Assembly: GCA_914767715.1 (NCBI GenBank)
Contig: OU612072.1
Location: 15,748,001-15,812,000 of the forward strand
DNA length: 64,000 nucleotides
Direction of reading: 5' to 3'
Origin: Membranipora membranacea
Taxonomy: Eukaryota > Bryozoa > Gymnolaemata > Cheilostomatida > Membraniporidae
A model generated the notes under the pieces. The model had not been told where the DNA came from. It made no database searches and saw only the letters and a program-made list of their open reading frames with translations. The stretch's first letter is position 1; each line of letters opens with the position of its first letter. A program made the position numbers and the translations under genes. This document shows positions 57,260 through 64,000 of this stretch, in pieces.

Positions 57260-58804
57260 ATGGTCAACAGAGGAAATACATTCTATTATGCTCCAACAAA
57301 TGCATCAGATGACAAACTTAGATACTATGTCTATGAAACAGATGCTGAACATTTTGTGGGGGACGGACTTGTCTTCCTTCTCATAGGGATAATGGTGACT
57401 AATATAGTAGTTGGAATTCCTACTAATGCATTTTTATCGCTTGGAATAGTTTTCTCCAGTGAGCTGAAGATATGGAGATTTACATTTATATTCATACATG
57501 CCGTCTCTGGTTTACTCATCTGTTCATTTCACAACACAGCAGTTCTGACTGCTCTTACAAAAGGCTGGATTCTTAAACAAACCTGCGAGAGTGCTGGTCT
57601 GCTAGGACATATGGCTCTGTCATTCATGCTCATGTCAAAAGCCTTAGCCGGTGTGATGCAAATTATCAATATTCGATCCCGGAAGCAGCGCCAACTTCAA
57701 ACAAAACTACTCCACTATGGGTCAGGCATATGCGTCGTGTTAATACTAGCATTTGGTCTTGTGCTTACTTTGCCGGAGATAAGTGGGTCAGTGGATGTAG
57801 CTTACATCTGGGACCGAGATGTGGCCAGTTGCTTCTTCGACAGACATGATGACTTTGCACATGTTTTTGCTAGAAAAGGAAAGGGAGAGGAAGAACAATC
57901 ATCTCCACAAAGAAGAGTCACTGCAACCATAGGGATTAGTATTGGAATTATGTTCACATGTCTTATAGTCTCAAACTTTTACATGACATATGCTTTTGTG
58001 GATATATGGAGAAGAAAGAAAGATTTAATCCGACCTGTCTCTCTCCTGCAGGCTACAGGCTTGGTTAGCATCGAGACATCTGCCAAATCTCATAAGAAAA
58101 TGTTTGCTGATGAAAAGGTTGGTACTGTGCTGTATCAAATTGAACTTTACTATGTCAATTTGTAATGTTCAAATTAAAATGACCTAAAATACGCCCACAA
58201 GTATTATTGTCATTCATTCATTGTATTTTTCTCAGGTCTATCATGGAAAAGATGCGTATTTTGAGGTCGGGCTAAGAGGTGACAGCTTAGCTCGATCTAA
58301 GCCGACCTGAAAATTCACATGGAAACATGGGAAATGACACCTATCTTTTCTTTGTTTCAGCCTGATATAGATGTTTATCTGACGTCTTGTCTGGTCCTGA
58401 TTTTCTGGACTCCATCCTTCATCACTTCTGGTGCCAACCTTCACAACCCAGGCTTCCAGGCCTTCAACTTCTACATGAAGTTACTTCTTGCGACTGTGGA
58501 CCCAGTCATCCAGTATAAATTCAACCCGAAAACAAATCGATTTGTAAGAAAGTCATTCGCATGGCTTTATCATCGGGCTACAAAGGAAAAGTGGAGTATA
58601 TCCGCAACATCCGAATCACCAAAACCAGTGCAAACAAGACAAAAGGGGAGTGTTTTTGAGAAAAAACCTTCTGCTTCGGTAAAAGGTGACAAAATAGTTC
58701 AGAGCCTTCACATGCTAGACATGCAAACAACTAGAAAATATCTAAGTGAAATAGACAGAATATCCGCTCAAAAGGCTAACCTTCGTGGTAGTATTACCCT
58801 GTGA
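57260..58804 (+). CDS. 7TM receptor R7
   Basis: Exon 1 (57260-58117) ends GATGAAAAG/GTTGGT, a weak donor at the family position; exon 2 (58361-58804) follows TTTGTTTCAG, phase 0; 433 residues. N-terminus MVNRGNTFYYAPTNAS then LRYYVYETD, with an N-glycosylation site. TM1 has VGIPTNAFLSLGI; the TM3 Cys is in WILKQTCES. ECL2 has AYIWDRDVASC and is longer than in its neighbours, with a charged insert (ARKGKGEEEQSS). No DRY (MQIINIRSRKQR). TM6 has LIFWTPSFI and TM7 ATVDPVIQYKFNP, with Asp in place of Asn. The tail is short and basic. It is more diverged than R3-R6. Confidence 0.83.
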
Positions 58805-59441
58805 CTGTTTTACAGATAAATCAGAATCTAGGGACCTTCAGACCGTCTCATATACCTGCAGTCAATACAAGAGACCAGAAATATATTCTTTTGCTTTTTA
58901 TGATTTTACCCGTATGCAGAGAAAGACGCTGCATGCTTGAATATACTTTATGAAAAGCTGTCATGCAAATAAACAAATGATCAGATCTCCCTGCTCATCA
59001 AAACGTTTTATACCTAAGTGATAAAAATGCAATGGCAATGGCAAGGGAATAATAGATGAAATTGCCTGAATAGTAATTAGTAAAATGAGATGTCGGCCTT
59101 AACAGAGAGAATTGTGCACCTTGCACTTTTTACAATCCTTCTTTATACCATAATAATAAATAGAATAGCTATAGTTATTTGCAACCATATGCGGAGATTT
59201 TATGGAATAGACCCAAAAGATTTGTTTGCGAGGCATGACCTTAAAAGGAAAGGAATTTAAAAGGATCAATACTAAATTGTCATCGTTTCGGTTGTCTTCT
59301 CATTTTTTCGACCAATCACGATTAAAGTGCATCCTAAAAAACGCGTGAAACCATTAACACGAAATGTCTGGAAAATCTGGTGATTGTCAGCAGAAGTATG
59401 ATTCCTAGTACCAGCAGACATAACCCTTAGCCGTAAGAGTT
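58805..59441. other. R7-R8 intergenic, nothing recognised
   Basis: AT-rich, no repeats or exons supported. Confidence 0.45.
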
Positions 59442-61199
59442 ATGTATGTTACGCTAGACGAATACGTTTCAATCGACGCTGCCGAAGATGGAGTGATCCA
59501 ACCATGGCTGAAATCCCTACTGATCACCCTCTCTATCCTGTCGGTGTTGATTGGAATACCTGGCTCCTTACTCTGCATCATGTGTAGATTTAAGACCAGA
59601 GATCCCCTGAGACAAAAGCACGCTTTCGTTGGATTACACCTGCTGATTATCATCTACTTCAGCTCGGTAGAGCCGATATCCAACATGATAGTGCTGCTAA
59701 GAGGAGGAACAACAACAATGTCTTGCCAGATGTTTGCTTTCACAACTTGCTTTGTGTTACTCATGCACGCATGCAATAATTCACACCTAGCTATCAGCGA
59801 AGTAGTCAAGACAGTCTTTCCTAACAGAAACTTCAAGCATCCAACTCTTAGAATGATTCTACTACTATTTGTCATCCTGGCTGTCAGTGCTGGAACCGCC
59901 ATCTACAGATACTCAGGATACAAAAACACAAAAACTTGCTGGGCCGACAAGTTTTTGACATGTTTTGATGGTTATCGCATAAGCAAACCACCTGAGGATT
60001 TGCCTCACCTTGCAAACATCATCGAGTTCATCACAGCATTGATTACAGTGATTGTTATCTCCTCCACCATACTTGTACTGCTCATGTACATAAGTAAAGC
60101 TGGTTTGGTCAAAAAACTCTACAGATGCATGGTAGTCAGTCAGTCTGCTTCTCCAGGCTGCTCAATCAACTTGGAAGCTCAAGAGAAAAGAGAGCACAAG
60201 AAAAACAAGGTCAGACCAATGTTCTAGTTCAATTGCTGCTTCTTCTGCTATTTGATTCAATGTTTTTTTGTGTTTCATTGATACATTGATTGGGTGATGG
60301 TTCCTAAACTTGTGTGAGTTTTCTGATCAGATTCTACCGTAGAAATATTTTGCACCTTGCTAAGAATCATTTCATGATATCGAACAGCAAACACCCTGTA
60401 GTTTGGTACCCATCAAGTTACCAGCTAGGATTCCATCCCAGGTATGGTACAAATCTGATACTCGAGATTCTGAGATCTGTAATTATTATGTTGTGTCTCT
60501 TCTTTCCGTTTGTAGTTGGATACCACAGTTGTACTGATGGCAGTCTACAGTCTGTTTATCTGGTTGCCATTTGCAACAGCATTTGAACTGAATACCTCAA
60601 GAAATACCTCCTCAATAATTTACTTCTCAACACTAATTGGACTAGCAGTAGAGCCTTGGATTGTCCTCAAGGTCAACACAAAACTGAATAGATCATGTAA
60701 AGAGCTGCTCAAAGTACTCGCTTCGAACTTAACATCCTACAAGCCGAATCATAATGTTCGCTGCGCAAGTAGACTTTTCCATTCCAAGGTTTCACCAACA
60801 ACAAACAGCCACCATAGTCATTCAATACTTGTGGAGACTCTTGAGGAGTTACAACTTACGCTCAAAATTATAGAGGACAGTATGTATATCGATGCTGAAA
60901 AACAACGATACAAAATTGGAGGTTCAAATAGCAAACAAAAGTCTCTGAGACCATTCAGAAGCAACCGTATCACGAACAGTAGCAGGCTGCAGCAAGGACA
61001 TATAACAGTGCCAAGTCGCCAGACTTCTCTTAAACCTGTCCCACAAAAGCCATTCACGCATCTTCCAGAGCCAATGATCAGGGAGGAAGTCTCCCTGACG
61101 AGACAGATGGTTACACCCGAAGAACGGGAAACATATGAGGCTTTACAACACACTATATACGCTCAATTAAACAACAGTCCAAAGCCTATCATGAGATAA
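59442..61199 (+). CDS. 7TM receptor R8, second subgroup
   Basis: Exon 1 (59442-60209) ends AACAAG/GTCAGA, a weak donor; exon 2 (60516-61199) follows CCGTTTGTAG, phase 0; 483 residues. The N-terminus is short (MYVTLDEYVSIDAAEDG) and lacks the Tyr cluster of R1-R6. TM1 has LIGIPGSLLCIMC. A GGTTTMSCQ block supplies the TM3 Cys. The region after TM3 reads SEVVKTVFPNR, again without DRY. ECL2 has KTCWADKFLTCFDG in place of the WDxxxxxC motif. TM6 has YSLFIWLPFAT and TM7 GLAVEPWIVLKVNT, so the NPxxY Asn is replaced by Glu. The tail is long, Ser/Lys-rich and without recognised domains. Closest relative in the window is R9. Confidence 0.82.
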
Positions 61200-63350
61200 A
61201 AGAGCCAGTATATATGTTTATTCGAAATGAGCATTATAATTGCTAGTTAAACTAGACTTTTTTATTAGTGTTTTTATAACATTTGCTCCAAATAGAGCCT
61301 AGGATAGCGTATTCTATCATTCATTCTATCAGTCAGTTTAAATTGCAAATCAGCTAATAAAATGAACTTTTTTGCACTTCACTTGATTATCCTCTTGATT
61401 ATTGCGAAAAAAAATCTGTTATTAAACAGCTAAAAATAGCTTAAAGATGATACCAAAAAAATTGTAAAAACAAAATTTCAAATAAAAGTGTTAGTAAAGG
61501 ATCAGGTTTTTTGGTATCATTCTAGAGATCTCAGTCTAGTTTAGAACATTATTCTATGTTCAAAAGCAGCCTGTGGCCCAGTTAAGACTTATTTGCCCTC
61601 AAAGTTGGGATGAGAAGGTACTAAAAAGGTACTATTTTTTTCCTTTGGAGTTGTGATCACTTGGTGAAAATAGTACCTTTTTAGTACCTCAGATTATAAT
61701 GGGAATATACAGTACTTTGTAACTAAGGCGTATTGTTATGACACAGTGGTTTTGATATTCTGCATGTGACATCAAAACACACAGGAACTATCTAATAAAT
61801 GAATGAATGAATACAAGGCATTATTTATCTGTCCCATGTGGTTTAGCTGGTAAAATGGGATAGTGTATGACATCTCATAATTCAATGACAAAGCCAACGA
61901 TCTAAATCGAACATGGCACGAAATTACAGCTCTAGCTCATCCGACAATGAGAATGAAAATTACAGGAAGATTAACAGCTCTAGTGAGAGCAAGTTTGAAT
62001 ATCATTTAGGAGGCATTTGTAGCAAATCGACGTCGAGTCCATGTGATTATCAGAGGGGAAAATATCTCTGCGGTAGTCACACCACAAGTTTAAATCTGTA
62101 TGATTTCTGCCACTGGAAATAACCCACAGTGCTTTGGCAGATACAACATGCTCGAGATAGAAATTGGCAATATAAAGGCAGATCAATACATCGCTAAGTA
62201 TTTCAAGGTTTTGTTTACATTAATATGATGAATAAATGAGATTGTGGCTATGACATTCCAATCAAACTCCATTATCAGCCCCGCATGAAAACCAGTGATA
62301 TTATACTTCAATTATTAGCTTCATGAATAGCGGCTTTCAATAGAATTTCAATGGAAGATACAAAATTTACACAGGTAGATTGTGTGTTTTTCTTGAAAAT
62401 GTGTATTTCCAAACTGCACAGAAATCTAAAATAAATTCTTTGTAAATCTCGACACTTGAATTTGACAGCCTCCTAAAGAGGAGTATTGATAATCGTGTTA
62501 GTAGTGGGATACCTGGAGAAACGTTCTATTTTTTCATTAGATCTTGTCCATCACAGATACTCAGCACATCCTAACATAGACTATCAATATTACTGACTGA
62601 GTGCAGCAGGTCTTATGAGAGCACATGTCACTGCACACATCAGCCACTTAGGAAATTAATTTGTCGAGTTTTCGAGTTATTTCGTCAGTATGGATCTGAT
62701 TTGGGAGGCTAGTGTTGGGTAAATTGCAAGATTCGGTACAAACTATAAAGCATGTCACGGACCATTTTTGGGTGAGTCTGAAATAAGCAAGGCTTTGTCA
62801 GCAGGAAGAATCAATTGCTCCATTATAATCTTATTTTAACAAAGCAAACAAGTGCATCGGTCTGAAATGAAAATCACTCATTTTCATGCTTGAAAAACAG
62901 CGGACAGGGAATGCGGCAAAGTCATAGTCGTTGATCGCAAATTATAGAACTTTCTTTTGCACTTTTATGTCATCAGACAGACTTGTGAGTAACTTTGTCA
63001 TTTATTTGCAAAAGTTGTTATCTAACCACAATAGTCACTAATATTACAGTATTTCCCCAATAACAGGCTCATCACAAATCGCCTGGACTAGTTGGGCGGT
63101 GCATGAGTAGGCAACTCAATGTTGTTAACTTATAACCCCCAAACCTACCAGACCAAATAACCCTGATGACTAATTTTATACGCAAATGCATGTGTGATAG
63201 CTGTCTTAATCTGATTTCAAGCTCAAAAAAGATACCAAGAAACCTGTTCCTTTACAATCACTTCAAATTGTCATGCATATGCCATTCTGCTTAACAAACA
63301 ACAACCACTGATTGAGCTCTGTGTTTTTAAAACTGAACAATACCACTAAA
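61200..63350. other. R8-R9 intergenic
   Basis: Contains an inverted repeat at about 61617-61688 (AGGTACTAAAAAGGTACTAT and its complement) next to an AGCCTGTGGCCCAG block related to the element at 41652. A 69-codon Ser-rich frame at 61913-62122 has no support. No exon recognised. Confidence 0.5.
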
Positions 63351-64000
63351 ATGTCTGGTTTAAACCAGGAGAATAGCACTTTAGCAGACTATGTTTCAAT
63401 CCACTCTGACGGGCAACTCTCTACTGGGGTGAAGTCTTATCTGATAGCTACTTCCTTTATCACATTGTATATTGGGGTACCGAGTAGTATTCTTTGCCTG
63501 TACTGCCTCCGAAAGTCTACAGCATTCAGGAAAAACCAGTTTGTATTTGTGACCTTACATTTAGTAACAATGTCATACTACAGCCTCACCGTTGGTTTAA
63601 CAAATGCGATGATTATGCTTAAAGGGGGGACAACAACCTTCCAGTGTCAGATCATAGCAGCCTCGACTTTCTGCGCAACTTTGCTCGATGTGTTTGCTGG
63701 CGCAGCTTTGGCTATTGGTGAGATCGGCAGGATAGCCTTTCCAAACCACGTATACAATTATCCTAGACTTTACATCATTCTGCTGCTAGCAACTATATTC
63801 GCTATCACGCTCTCGTCAGCTGTCTACAGATATGTTCATGTATATCTCAACCATTACACTGGCTGGTTTCGTTACTTCCTAACCTGTTTGGATGACAACA
63901 TCGTTCAAAACGACTCAGTAAACCAGCCGACCATTGTACATAATGCTCATTTTGTTGAGGTTGCTGTGACATTACCAATTGTAGCTATGATCGTAGGAAG
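63351..64000 (+). CDS. 7TM receptor R9, partial (cut by window end)
   Basis: Open from ATG at 63351 to the window end without a stop. N-terminus MSGLNQENSTLADYVSIHSD, with an N-glycosylation site and the YVSI block of R8. TM1 has YIGVPSSILCLYC, then KNQFVFVTLHLV (TM2 start), GGTTTFQCQ (TM3 Cys), GEIGRIAFPNH after TM3 (no DRY), and FLTCLDDN in ECL2. The sequence ends in TM5 (VEVAVTLPIVAMIVG). A TM6-TM7 exon is expected beyond the window by analogy with R8. Confidence 0.85.
   Translation, partial: MSGLNQENSTLADYVSIHSDGQLSTGVKSYLIATSFITLYIGVPSSILCLYCLRKSTAFRKNQFVFVTLHLVTMSYYSLTVGLTNAMIMLKGGTTTFQCQIIAASTFCATLLDVFAGAALAIGEIGRIAFPNHVYNYPRLYIILLLATIFAITLSSAVYRYVHVYLNHYTGWFRYFLTCLDDNIVQNDSVNQPTIVHNAHFVEVAVTLPIVAMIVG

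Noticed and set aside
61913-62122. Ser-rich 69-codon plus-strand frame
   Set aside because: No splice sites, no similarity to neighbours, and composition typical of chance low-complexity sequence.
1-64000. CRISPR arrays, operons or bacterial contamination
   Set aside because: No regularly spaced repeats, no ribosome-binding sites and pervasive GT-AG introns; the window is eukaryotic throughout.

Overview
The window is eukaryotic nuclear DNA, most likely from an invertebrate animal. Genes are split by GT-AG introns with matching phases, intergenic DNA is AT-rich, and there are many short non-autonomous transposons (tRNA-headed SINEs, an snRNA-headed SINE, foldback MITEs). The proteins are animal-type: seven-transmembrane (7TM) receptors and secreted NHL/mucin/HYR modules. 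The phylum cannot be fixed from sequence alone; a sponge, cnidarian or other early-branching animal is compatible. There are no operons, CRISPR arrays or rRNA genes.

Layout. 1-8.7 kb is mostly non-coding: one plausible plus-strand exon at 4.3 kb, decayed exon-like pieces at 4.8-6.0 kb, and short repeats. 8.7-17.6 kb (minus strand) holds a secreted-protein gene: signal peptide, NHL beta-propeller, Thr-rich mucin-like stretch, two HYR-like domains, then unrecognised exons. An internal tandem duplication (8686-12021 and 14118-16323) has doubled part of it, and one copy has lost its NHL exon. 18.4-21.95 kb (plus strand) is an inverted, 5'-truncated and frame-broken third copy that still has the last exon. 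23.1-31.1 kb (minus strand) is a nine-exon gene for a basic protein of 529 residues with one helix-hairpin-helix domain; all splice phases agree.

32.7 kb to the right edge is a cluster of nine 7TM receptor genes (R1-R9), all on the plus strand except R5. R2-R8 share one plan: a long first exon coding TM1-TM5 and intracellular loop 3, a phase-0 intron, and a second exon coding TM6, TM7 and the tail. R1 has extra introns; R9 is cut by the window edge. The receptors are rhodopsin-like in outline (TM3 cysteine, W/P in TM6, an NP-like motif in TM7) but lack DRY. R1-R7 have a Tyr/Asp-rich N-terminus or an ECL2 WDxxxxxC signature, or both; R8-R9 form a second subgroup. R4 is a pseudogene and the inverted copy of intact R5.

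The receptor cluster and the NHL-mucin-HYR locus are both young, locally duplicating families of surface or secreted proteins. That would suit chemical sensing or recognition, but ligands and partners cannot be read from the sequence.
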